Positions 1 to 6,836 are shown, counted from the first letter of the stretch. The stretch: 12,148 nt of DNA from an uncultured Lachnospiraceae bacterium (GCA_910585895.1 CAJUHY010000068.1:1-12148), one strand, 5' to 3'. Numbers and translations: made by a program. Notes: a model not told the origin generated them from the letters alone.

Positions 1-72
1 GTCTACCATTTTTGCCATTACTGGCTGCAGTGCTTTCTGTAATTGGTTCATGCTGTTGATGTGTTTTGTCAT
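1..72 (-). CDS. 5' fragment of an unidentified gene (24 codons visible)
   Basis: An ATG at 72-70 opens a reading frame that runs without a stop to the window edge. It is preceded by AAAGGAGG (90-83), ten bases upstream, an almost perfect ribosome binding site, which is the main reason to call it a gene. The visible residues begin MTKHINSMNQLQKAL and then PVMAKMVD, a short amphipathic, helix-prone stretch without a signal peptide. Openings of this kind occur in small structural or morphogenesis proteins of Firmicutes prophages, but that is an impression and not an identification. It lies beyond the 3' side of tRNA-Thr, a common place for integrated elements. No convincing promoter is seen between 91 and 260. 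Confidence 0.55.
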   Translation of the reverse strand, partial: MTKHINSMNQLQKALQPVMAKMVD

Positions 73-123
73 CTGTTGCTGTCCTCCTTTGGGGTTTACG
101 TTTTATTGTTTCTGTGTTGGATT

Positions 124-136
124 TTGAATGGTTCAA
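124..136. repeat. Short inverted repeat upstream of the left-edge gene
   Basis: TTGAA, a three-base centre, then TTCAA forms a small palindrome about 50 bp upstream of the start at 72. It could be an operator for the left-edge gene, but at this length it may be chance. Confidence 0.2.
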
Positions 137-264
137 TGAAATTGTTATTTTAAGTTAGTGGGGAATGTTGCCATAGAATGCCCCTGTATGGCTGTGAGAG
201 GCTCATATAGAGGTTTTATGATTGTTGGTGGGGTTAGTTGCCAGATGATAAATTTAGGCATTAG

Positions 265-308
265 AAAAGCCCACAACTGGCTAATGCTTTTACCAGTTAT
301 GGACTTTT
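265..308 (-). terminator. Strong 16-bp rho-independent terminator, minus strand
   Basis: Arms 265-280 and 293-308 pair over 16 positions around a 12-base loop. Read on the minus strand, the two non-Watson-Crick positions become G-U pairs, whereas on the plus strand they are A-C mismatches. The structure is therefore maintained as minus-strand RNA. The stem begins with AAAA and ends with CTTTT, the usual terminator signature. It would end transcripts coming from tRNA-Thr before the left-edge gene. Confidence 0.8.
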
Positions 309-366
309 GATAATGTCCAAATATTTACTTTAGCGATGTGCAGAATTATTCCTTTCTTACTGCTCA

Positions 367-388
367 CAGAATAAGAACATGTATTCTG
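367..388. repeat. Inverted repeat CAGAATA-N8-TATTCTG
   Basis: CAGAATA at 367-373 and TATTCTG at 382-388 form a perfect 7-bp inverted repeat with an 8-base centre. Its right arm overlaps the first TGATTAC repeat. Inverted arms around a 7-8 bp centre are the usual form of a tyrosine-recombinase core site, but they also suit a dimeric repressor. No function is proven. Confidence 0.4.
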
Positions 389-416
389 ATTACCTTTTTG
401 ATTACTTTCTGATTAC
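387..416. repeat. Three direct TGATTAC repeats, helically phased
   Basis: TGATTAC occurs at 387-393, 399-405 and 410-416, with steps of 12 and 11 bp, so all copies face roughly the same side of the helix. The array ends 38 bp from the 3' end of tRNA-Thr. Short phased direct repeats beside a tRNA 3' end suggest arm-type integrase or excisionase sites. A response-regulator site is the other reading, since a two-copy version occurs at 11954-11970. Confidence 0.6.
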
Positions 417-454
417 CTGCTTCCTGGAACCATTGATTTTACTGGGTCTCTTAA

Positions 455-527
455 AGCTGCTGACGGGAATCGGACCCGTGACCTCCGCACTACCAATGCG
501 ACGCTCTACCGACTGAGCCACAGCAGC
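455..527 (-). tRNA. tRNA-Thr (anticodon GGT)
   Basis: Reads on the minus strand as a full 73-base cloverleaf: acceptor GCTGCTG with CAGCAGC, D stem GCTC with GAGC, anticodon stem TCGCA with TGCGG and loop TTGGTAG, variable AGGTC, T stem ACGGG with CCCGT, and discriminator T. Anticodon GGT decodes ACC and ACT threonine codons. CCA is not encoded. The T loop reads TCCGATT, so position 55 is C instead of the nearly universal T that becomes pseudouridine. All stems are intact, so this is not an obvious pseudogene. Confidence 0.95.
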
Positions 528-535
528 ATTGCATA

Positions 536-550
536 TTGGGACAATCCCAA
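536..550 (-). other. Hairpin in the tRNA-Thr 5' leader
   Basis: TTGGGA, three bases, TCCCAA form a perfect 6-bp hairpin between the predicted transcription start (near 555) and the tRNA 5' end (527). It lies in the leader that RNase P removes. Confidence 0.4.
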
Positions 551-561
551 CTGACTTATCC

Positions 562-590
562 AATATACAATAAATCTGCTGTGTTGTCAA
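562..590 (-). promoter_or_regulatory. Promoter of tRNA-Thr
   Basis: On the minus strand there is a perfect -35 TTGACA (590-585), a 17-bp spacer and a -10 TATATT (567-562). Transcription would start near 555, about 28 bases before the tRNA. The -35 box begins 10 bp beyond the purL stop codon, so the tRNA is independently transcribed. A small CTGCT/AGCAG inverted repeat overlaps the -35 region; it could be a weak purL terminator but has no clear T-run. Confidence 0.9.
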
Positions 591-599
591 GCAGTTTTT

Positions 600-3500
600 C
601 TATTTAAAATATGCTACCCCGCTCTCAAACAATTTCATGTCCTGTTCACCGTAAATATTGACGGCAACACTATCACCGCGCCGCTCAGAATGCGCCATTT
701 TGCCCAGCACACGCCCATCCGGGCTGGTAATGCCTTCAATCGCCATATAAGAACCGTTGATATTCCACTCCTCGTCCATCGTAGGCTGTCCATATTCATT
801 AACATACTGGGTTGCCACCTGACCGTTTGCAAACAACCTGTCAAGCCATTCCTTAGGCGCCACAAAGCGTCCTTCCCCATGGGAAGCCGGATTGCAATAG
901 GTCTCTCCTAATTTCGCCTGCATAAGCCAGGGAGACTTGTCTGTCACAACTTTTGTGTACACCATCTTGGAAATGTGACGTCCAATAGTATTGTAGGTCA
1001 GAGTCGGGGAATCCGCATTCTGCTGGCGAATCTCACCATAAGGCAATAAGCCCAGCTTAATCAATGCCTGGAATCCATTACAGATACCCAACATCAGACC
1101 ATCACGCTCCTGCAGCAATTTGTTGACTGCCTCCGCAATCTTTTCGTTGCGAAACGCCGTAGCAAAAAATTTGGCGCTTCCCTCCGGTTCATCCCCTGCG
1201 GAAAATCCACCTGGGAACATGATAATCTGGGATTGCTCAATGGCTTTTACAAATACATCCACGGAATCGCGGATATCGTCAGCATTCAGGTTCTTAAATA
1301 CCTTGACAATCGTATCCGCTCCAGCGCGCTCAAAAGCCTTCGCACTGTCGTACTCACAGTTCGTTCCCGGAAATACCGGGATAAATACCTTCGGCTTCGC
1401 CACCTTATGCTTGCAGGTGTAGACACTGTCTGCCCGGAACACATTGGTCTTCACTTCCTTTTTCCCTTCCACCGCAATAGTTGGGAATACTTTTTCCAGC
1501 GTACCTGTCCAGGCTTCCACTGCTTCTTCCATAGAAATTTCTGTCTTTCCATAAACAAACTTCTGTTGTCCGTTTACCTCTCCAAATACACGGCAGTACT
1601 TCTCATTGCCGCAGCCTCCTGTTTCTCCGGCAACTTCCCTGCCATACGATTCCATTGCCCTGGCAATAGTTTCTTCCACCAAAGCTACCTTGTCTTCCGG
1701 CACTTCCGCAATCAGCTGACCAAAATGCGGCGCAAACAGACAATCTTTACATACATTGCGCTCAATAGTAACGCCCAATTTATTACCAAATGCCATCTTA
1801 CTTACAGCTGCCGCGATACCCTTGCCGTCCAAAGCATAGGCGGAAATAATTGCCTTCTCCTGAATCAATGTATGGATTGCCTCGTACAATGCCATCACCT
1901 GCTCATAGATGGGTAAATCATACGCATCTTTGGCAATCTTAAATATCATCAGTTTGTTGCCCGCTTTTTTTAATTCCGGCGTGATGATATCCTGTTCCTT
2001 TGCCACATCCACTGCAAAGGATACCAATGTCGGCGGAACGTCAATTTCGTTGAACGTCCCAGACATGGAATCCTTGCCGCCAATGGAAGGAAGCCCAAAT
2101 CCAATCTGCGCGCTGTATGCACCCAACAATGCCGCAAATGGCTGGCTCCAACGACTTGGTTCCTCGCTCATCCTACGGAAATATTCCTGGAAGGTGAAGC
2201 GGATTTTGCGGTAATCTCCGCCTGCTGCCACAATTCTTGCCATGGATTCCAGCACAGCATACACTGCGCCATGATAAGGACTCCAGGAAGACAAATAGGG
2301 GTCAAAACCGTAAGACATCATGGTCACAGCATCGCATTTGCCCCTGGCAACCGGCAATTTCGCCACCATGCTCTGCGTCTCTGTCAGCTGATATTTCCCT
2401 CCATAAGGCATAAACACACTGCCAGCTCCAATTGAGCCGTCAAACATTTCCACCAGCCCCTTTTGGGAACAGACATTTAAATCAGCGAGCATTGACAGCC
2501 ACGCTTCTTTCACGTCCTCTTTTTCTAACGCGTCCGCCACTGCCGGTATCTCTATTTTTTCAAAGAAATTATCCTCTTTCCGTGGAATATCCACAGATAC
2601 GGATGTTTCCTGATGCGCGCCGTTGGTATCAAGGAAAGCTCTGGAAATATTAACAATCTCCTTACCTCTCCACTCCAGCACAAGCCGCGGCTCCTCGGTA
2701 ACCACCGCAACCTCAACAGCCTCCAGGTTTTCTTCCTTAGCATAAGCAAGGAACTGCTGCACGTCATCCGGCGCAATCACAACCGCCATACGCTCCTGAG
2801 ATTCAGAAATAGCAATCTCCGTGCCATCCAGCCCGGCATATTTCTTAGGCACTTTGTCAAGCTGCACCCGCAGTCCCGGCGCCAGTTCGCCGATTGCCAC
2901 CGACACGCCGCCTGCGCCGAAATCGTTACATTTCTTGATAATATGCGCTACTTCCTCCCTCCGGAATAATCTCTGAATCTTACGCTCTGTGGGGGGATTG
3001 CCTTTCTGCACCTCTGCGCCGCAGACTGCGGTGGACTCCGTATTATGCGCCTTGGAACTTCCAGTCGCTCCGCCAATTCCATCACGCCCGGTCCTTCCAC
3101 CCAGCAGAATAATAATGTCTCCCGGGTCTGAAGTTAGACGCTGCACGGCGCGCCTGGGCGCAGCTCCCATGACCGCACCGATTTCCATACGTTTTGCCAC
3201 ATAATCCGGGTGGTAAATTTCCTTGACATATCCCGTGGCAAGACCAATCTGGTTACCATAAGAACTGTAGCCATGCGCTGCCCCGCGCACCAATTTCTTC
3301 TGGGGTAACTTGCCTTCTAAAGTATCCTTTACGGATACTGTGGGGTCTGCTGCCCCGGTAACGCGCATTGCCTGGTAAACATAGGTGCGCCCGGAAAGCG
3401 GGTCGCGGATAGCCCCGCCCAGGCAGGTTGCCGCCCCGCCAAACGGCTCAATCTCCGTCGGATGGTTATGCGTCTCATTCTTGAAGTTAACCAGCCATTC

Positions 3501-4448
3501 CTCCGTCTGCCCGTCCACTTCGACCGGAACAACGATAGAGCAGGCATTGATTTCATCTGACTCCTCCTGGTCATCAAGTTTTCCCTCTTTCTTAAGGCGC
3601 TTCATCGCCATCAGCGCCAAATCCATCAGGCACACAAATTTATCGTCCCTGCCTTTATAAATTTCCTCATATGTCTTTAAATAATCATGATACGTATCCT
3701 CCAGAGGTTTGCGGTAAAAGCCATCCTGGAAAGAAACATCCTTAAGCTCCGTGGAGAATGTAGTATGGCGGCAATGGTCAGACCAATACGTGTCAAGTAC
3801 ACGGATTTCTGTCATGGAGGGGTCACGTTTCTCCTCTCCCTTAAAATAATTCTGGATATGCAGAAAATCCTTGAACGTCATGGCAAGCCCCAGGGAATCA
3901 TACAATGCTTGCAGCTCATCCTCAGGCATCTGCAGAAAACCTGCAAAAATCTTCACATCTTCCGGCTCTTCAAACTCATCTGCCAGTGTCTGCGGTTTTT
4001 CCAATCCAGTCTCCCTCGAATCTACGGGGTTAATACAATGATTTTTAATCGCTGCAAACTGCTCCTCATCCACTTCACCCTCAATCACATAAGTGGTCGC
4101 TGTACGGATAATCGGTTGTTCCTCTTCATTTAACAACTTCACGCACTGTTCCGCAGAATCCGCTCTCTGGTCATACTGTCCCGGCAGATATTCCACGCTG
4201 AATACTTTGGCAGATGCAAAAGCAAACTCCTCCTCATAGACTTCATCTACCGGAGGCTCTGAAAAAACAGTCATCAATGCTTTTTGGTATGTCTCCTCAG
4301 AAATATGCTCCATATCGTAACGGATGAGTACGCGCACTCCAGTCACAGTCTTTATACCCAGGTAACTCCTGATTTCTGACTGCAGTTCCTTTGCCTGAAC
4401 AGCAAATGCCGGTTTCTTTTCTACAAAAATACGTCTTACGTTGCCCAT
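600..4448 (-). CDS. purL: Phosphoribosylformylglycinamidine synthase, single-chain PurL
   Basis: Catalyses the ATP- and glutamine-dependent conversion of FGAR to FGAM, a step of de novo purine synthesis, in the cytosol. At 1282 residues it is the large one-chain form. Synthase motifs include SDHCRHT (223-229) and NETHNHPTEIEPFGG (324-338). The C-terminal class I glutaminase domain starts near 1020, with FPGGFSAGDE near 1078, nucleophile Cys1123 in GICNGFQ, and His1253 and Glu1255 in AHSER. The triad is complete, with Ser where the E. coli enzyme has Pro (HPE), as I recall for the clade II family (TIGR01857-like) of Clostridia. The start at 4448 has AGGAGG five bases upstream. The gene lies 52 bp after the diguanylate cyclase gene with no terminator between, so read-through is likely. 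No purine riboswitch is visible in the gap. Confidence 0.97.
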   Translation of the reverse strand: MGNVRRIFVEKKPAFAVQAKELQSEIRSYLGIKTVTGVRVLIRYDMEHISEETYQKALMTVFSEPPVDEVYEEEFAFASAKVFSVEYLPGQYDQRADSAEQCVKLLNEEEQPIIRTATTYVIEGEVDEEQFAAIKNHCINPVDSRETGLEKPQTLADEFEEPEDVKIFAGFLQMPEDELQALYDSLGLAMTFKDFLHIQNYFKGEEKRDPSMTEIRVLDTYWSDHCRHTTFSTELKDVSFQDGFYRKPLEDTYHDYLKTYEEIYKGRDDKFVCLMDLALMAMKRLKKEGKLDDQEESDEINACSIVVPVEVDGQTEEWLVNFKNETHNHPTEIEPFGGAATCLGGAIRDPLSGRTYVYQAMRVTGAADPTVSVKDTLEGKLPQKKLVRGAAHGYSSYGNQIGLATGYVKEIYHPDYVAKRMEIGAVMGAAPRRAVQRLTSDPGDIIILLGGRTGRDGIGGATGSSKAHNTESTAVCGAEVQKGNPPTERKIQRLFRREEVAHIIKKCNDFGAGGVSVAIGELAPGLRVQLDKVPKKYAGLDGTEIAISESQERMAVVIAPDDVQQFLAYAKEENLEAVEVAVVTEEPRLVLEWRGKEIVNISRAFLDTNGAHQETSVSVDIPRKEDNFFEKIEIPAVADALEKEDVKEAWLSMLADLNVCSQKGLVEMFDGSIGAGSVFMPYGGKYQLTETQSMVAKLPVARGKCDAVTMMSYGFDPYLSSWSPYHGAVYAVLESMARIVAAGGDYRKIRFTFQEYFRRMSEEPSRWSQPFAALLGAYSAQIGFGLPSIGGKDSMSGTFNEIDVPPTLVSFAVDVAKEQDIITPELKKAGNKLMIFKIAKDAYDLPIYEQVMALYEAIHTLIQEKAIISAYALDGKGIAAAVSKMAFGNKLGVTIERNVCKDCLFAPHFGQLIAEVPEDKVALVEETIARAMESYGREVAGETGGCGNEKYCRVFGEVNGQQKFVYGKTEISMEEAVEAWTGTLEKVFPTIAVEGKKEVKTNVFRADSVYTCKHKVAKPKVFIPVFPGTNCEYDSAKAFERAGADTIVKVFKNLNADDIRDSVDVFVKAIEQSQIIMFPGGFSAGDEPEGSAKFFATAFRNEKIAEAVNKLLQERDGLMLGICNGFQALIKLGLLPYGEIRQQNADSPTLTYNTIGRHISKMVYTKVVTDKSPWLMQAKLGETYCNPASHGEGRFVAPKEWLDRLFANGQVATQYVNEYGQPTMDEEWNINGSYMAIEGITSPDGRVLGKMAHSERRGDSVAVNIYGEQDMKLFESGVAYFK

Positions 4449-4466
4449 AATTTCCTCCTAAAATAC

Positions 4467-4495
4467 TTTTTATGTCACTTATTTATGTAATGTAA
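4467..4495 (-). promoter_or_regulatory. Possible weak purL promoter
   Basis: TTACAT (4495-4490), a 17-bp spacer and TAAAAA (4472-4467) lie just ahead of the purL ribosome binding site. Spacing is ideal but the boxes are weak matches in an AT-rich gap. Transcription from the gene upstream is an equally good explanation. Confidence 0.25.
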
Positions 4496-4500
4496 TTTTA

Positions 4501-6432
4501 CTAACGTGCAGCTTTTTTCTCTTTCTTTTCCTGATACATAATTGCATCCGCTTCATTCACATAATCTTCCAGCTTCTTGGACGATTCCTTATCTGTAATT
4601 ACATATCCCGCGCTGATACTGAGGTTATTTAATCCTACCTGATTCCCTGTCCGTTCCACTTTCTGGCGGATATTTTGAATCATGGCTATAATCTCTGATT
4701 CCGGCAGTTCCTCACAGATGACGAGGAACTCATCTCCACCCAGCCGGACTGGAATCCCCTCTTCGTTGAGCGTGCCTTTAATGGCATCCGCCACCGCCCG
4801 GATGGCAAGGTCTCCCATATCATGCCCAAGATTATCGTTGATATATTTCAGGCGATCCAAATCTATAAACAGAATCAGCAGATTGTTCGCCCTGCGTCTG
4901 TCCTCAAATAACGTCCCGGCAAACTTGCGGTAACCCATACGGTTATACATACCTGTCAACGTATCGCGCACATACAGGTTAGACAGTCGGTCATTCATCC
5001 ACTCCAGTTTCTCATGCCTGTTGAGATTCTCCATGGCCTTCAATAAGGCGCCCAAAATATGGTGCAGATACTGACGCTCCATCAGATACACCGCGTTGCG
5101 GATAACAATATAACCTATCGTCCACTGCCTGAAATGCAAAGGCAGAAACAGGAAATTGGCTCCTGCCTCCTGACAGTCAAAGACCGGGAAAATGCCTTCC
5201 AGTTCACGCACATGCATTTGCTCCGGCTGCAATTTCAGCCTATCTATAACTTCCGGGTCTTCATAGGAAAATTCCAATGTCATCTTTTTTGGATAACCCT
5301 GTATACAGTAATTTTCTTTTTCTACCATAAACACTTCTGAACTTTCCGCCCGGTTTTTAAAATCATTCATCTCAGGATCCATTACCAAATACATGGCATC
5401 ACATTTCATAGATGGCAGGCATTTGAGCACACAGTTCATCATCTGAGAAAAGGCGCTGCATTTCAAAAGCTCATACTCCAGCGAAATAATGTCCTCCAAA
5501 AAACTGTCCGTCTCAATCTGGTAAATAATCTGTCCCTTGAGGTACTGCCTGTCTTGCCGCCGATAGTCAGCATTGCAGCCGCAGCTTTCCCAAAATTTGT
5601 ACTCCACATCCGTATAGTGGAACCTGGGCGGCTGCTCTCCTTTCCAGATATCAAGCAGCAGCTGGGCACAGAGGTAACCGGCCTCCTCGCGGACATGGCT
5701 GACAGTCGTAATCTGCGGTGTATAAAATGCCGCCTTATCAAAATTATCAAAGCCGGTAATCAGGAAATCTTCCGGTGCATGGTAACCCGCCTTGGCTGCT
5801 TCCTCACAGACGCCCACAGCAATATTGTCATTGGCACAGACAATCGCATCCGGCAGCTTCCTGCCGCTCCCCATAAAATGCCGGAAGCCGCTGACGCCGC
5901 ACTGGAATTCGTAATTACCATAATAGAAGTCCTCTTCTTTCCAGGCAATGCCCTGTCCGTCCAAATACTCCCGGATGCCCTCTACACGCCTGCAATTTTC
6001 GTAATTATCCTCAGAGCCCATGATAAACCAAAATGTGCGGCAATGATGCTCCTTAACCAGATGTTCCACCATCCCGGCAATTGCGCTTTTATTGTTCAGT
6101 CCCACATAGTAGAAATCTGCCAGTTCCTTGCCAATGGAAATCACCGGCACACCTGCACGCTTGGCCTGTTCCACGACCTCCTCAATCACAGATTTCACTT
6201 CCACATTTGTCAAGTCCAGAACAATCCCATCAAATTCACTCAGATTGGGCAGACGGAAAATATTGTATTCTCCTTCGTTGTACTTCTCATCATGGCTCCA
6301 ATTACCAGAACTGTCAAATATATAGAGGCTTACCTCCTCCTCAGTCTCATGAATCCGCTGCAGGATTCCGGCAGGCCATGCAAAAGTAAAATATCTTTTC
6401 CAACCATCCATCAATAACGCAATTTTTCTCAA
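4501..6432 (-). CDS. Cytosolic diguanylate cyclase with LacI-like sensor domain
   Basis: 643 residues with no signal peptide or membrane segment. Residues 1 to about 288 resemble the ligand-binding core of LacI-type regulators (SIGKELADFYYVGLNN near 99-114, the DAIVCANDN stretch near 195, LITGFDN near 224) without the N-terminal DNA-binding headpiece. A CGC motif follows at 284-286, then a helical linker, a GAF-like middle region (about 325-470, weakly supported) and a GGDEF domain (about 489-640) with DLD at 524-526, NDNLGHDMGD and an intact GGDEF at 565-569. It should make cyclic di-GMP from two GTP, gated by a small ligand, perhaps a sugar. The inhibitory RxxD site before GGDEF is missing (NEEG instead). 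The start is TTG at 6432: GGGAGGG lies just upstream and an in-frame TAG occurs 18 bp before, so no earlier start exists. Confidence 0.9.
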   Translation of the reverse strand: MRKIALLMDGWKRYFTFAWPAGILQRIHETEEEVSLYIFDSSGNWSHDEKYNEGEYNIFRLPNLSEFDGIVLDLTNVEVKSVIEEVVEQAKRAGVPVISIGKELADFYYVGLNNKSAIAGMVEHLVKEHHCRTFWFIMGSEDNYENCRRVEGIREYLDGQGIAWKEEDFYYGNYEFQCGVSGFRHFMGSGRKLPDAIVCANDNIAVGVCEEAAKAGYHAPEDFLITGFDNFDKAAFYTPQITTVSHVREEAGYLCAQLLLDIWKGEQPPRFHYTDVEYKFWESCGCNADYRRQDRQYLKGQIIYQIETDSFLEDIISLEYELLKCSAFSQMMNCVLKCLPSMKCDAMYLVMDPEMNDFKNRAESSEVFMVEKENYCIQGYPKKMTLEFSYEDPEVIDRLKLQPEQMHVRELEGIFPVFDCQEAGANFLFLPLHFRQWTIGYIVIRNAVYLMERQYLHHILGALLKAMENLNRHEKLEWMNDRLSNLYVRDTLTGMYNRMGYRKFAGTLFEDRRRANNLLILFIDLDRLKYINDNLGHDMGDLAIRAVADAIKGTLNEEGIPVRLGGDEFLVICEELPESEIIAMIQNIRQKVERTGNQVGLNNLSISAGYVITDKESSKKLEDYVNEADAIMYQEKKEKKAAR

Positions 6433-6506
6433 CTTATGCCCTCCCTGCTATTTGCTTTTATCTCGTTGCCCCCGGTACAAGGCTTCGTGGGGCTTCACCT
6501 TATGCC
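6429..6506 (-). repeat. Two near-identical 12-bp direct repeats bracketing the 5' leader
   Basis: TCAACTTATGCC (6429-6440) overlaps the start of the LacI-GGDEF gene, and TCACCTTATGCC (6495-6506) lies at its predicted transcription start. They match at 11 of 12 positions and their starts are 66 bp apart. They could be paired operator sites or remains of a small duplication. Confidence 0.4.
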
Positions 6507-6508
6507 AT

Positions 6509-6537
6509 ATTATAACATACAAATTCAAATGTTGTAT
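6509..6537 (-). promoter_or_regulatory. Promoter of the LacI-GGDEF gene
   Basis: A perfect -10 TATAAT on the minus strand (6514-6509) lies 17 bp from ATACAA (6537-6532), a poor -35. Transcription from about 6502 gives a leader near 70 bases. That leader can form a GCCCC/GGGGC hairpin and carries the repeat GAAGCC twice, but it matches no cyclic di-GMP or other riboswitch that I recognise. The weak -35 suggests control by a regulator. Confidence 0.55.
6517..6537. promoter_or_regulatory. Candidate operator ATACAA-N9-TTGTAT
   Basis: A perfect 6-bp inverted repeat (6517-6522 and 6532-6537) with a 9-bp centre. One arm is the -35 region of the LacI-GGDEF gene, so a bound protein would cover that promoter. 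The neighbouring HTH protein, encoded divergently about 80 bp away, is the natural candidate ligand. That link is inferred. Confidence 0.35.
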
Positions 6538-6618
6538 AGCTTTCTTATATTTTTGATGTATAGTATTGCCCATCCATGGAAAAAATCTCTTGTATAAAGA
6601 AATGAGGTGCTTAGTTTC

Positions 6619-6810
6619 ATGAAAATTATGCTCAATCAGATGCTCGACCAAAAGGGCATCTCACAAAATCAACTAGCAAAAGACAGCGGCGTCTCCATCA
6701 ACACGCTTCGGAACTTAAACCATAACAGAACAACCAGAATCAGCTTTGATACATTGGAGAAAATCTGCTGCTGTTTAGATTGCAACGTAGGCGATATCCT
6801 ATCCGTCTAA
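6619..6810 (+). CDS. Small Cro/C1-type (XRE) helix-turn-helix regulator
   Basis: A 63-residue protein that is essentially a single HTH domain. Residues 14-35 (ISQNQLAKDSGVSINTLRNL) form the helix-turn-helix, and ISFDTLEKI with VGDIL near the end is the usual close of this compact Cro/C1 family. The start is chosen as ATG 6619 because GAGGTG (6604-6609) lies nine bases upstream; a GTG start at 6607 would use part of that binding site and is less likely. Four cysteines crowd residues 50-55 (CCCLDC), more than the one or two I would expect here, which may hint at redox or metal sensitivity. It is the only plus-strand gene and is divergent from the LacI-GGDEF gene. It probably binds DNA near its own gene; targets are unknown. 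Confidence 0.85.
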   Translation: MKIMLNQMLDQKGISQNQLAKDSGVSINTLRNLNHNRTTRISFDTLEKICCCLDCNVGDILSV

Positions 6811-6836
6811 GTCTCTTATCCAATGCGAGATTACAC

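Larger units (their letters stand above)
73..454. other. Non-coding region between the left-edge gene and tRNA-Thr
   Basis: No credible coding frame is seen in these 382 bases. The stretch holds a short palindrome (124-136), a strong hairpin terminator (265-308) with a competing inverted repeat (258-264 with 281-287), a 7-bp inverted repeat (367-373 with 382-388) and three TGATTAC repeats (387-416). No terminator hairpin is seen between the tRNA-Thr 3' end (455) and 309, so the tRNA transcript would run about 150 bases before terminating. That is long for a tRNA gene and fits foreign DNA inserted just after the tRNA, though it does not prove it. Confidence 0.6.

Noticed and set aside
387..416. 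CRISPR array or plasmid-type replication origin
   Set aside because: There are only three 7-bp repeats with 4-5 bp spacers, no replication protein gene is visible, and the pattern is much too short for a CRISPR array.
402..590. 62-codon minus-strand reading frame
   Set aside because: It runs straight through the tRNA-Thr gene; the peptide is the typical artefact of translating a tRNA.
1233..1916. 227-codon plus-strand reading frame
   Set aside because: It is antisense to the conserved purL coding sequence and has no recognisable domain.
5554..6417. 287-codon plus-strand reading frame
   Set aside because: It is antisense to the well-supported LacI-GGDEF gene, has no ribosome binding site that I can see and resembles no protein family.
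6433..6505. Cyclic di-GMP riboswitch ahead of the GGDEF gene
   Set aside because: The conserved sequence blocks of the known cyclic di-GMP riboswitch classes are not present and the leader is too short.
6448..6651. 67-codon minus-strand frame and a possible short leader peptide ending in it
   Set aside because: It covers the start of the HTH gene and the intergenic promoters, and the GTG near 6498 has no ribosome binding site and lies too near the predicted transcription start.
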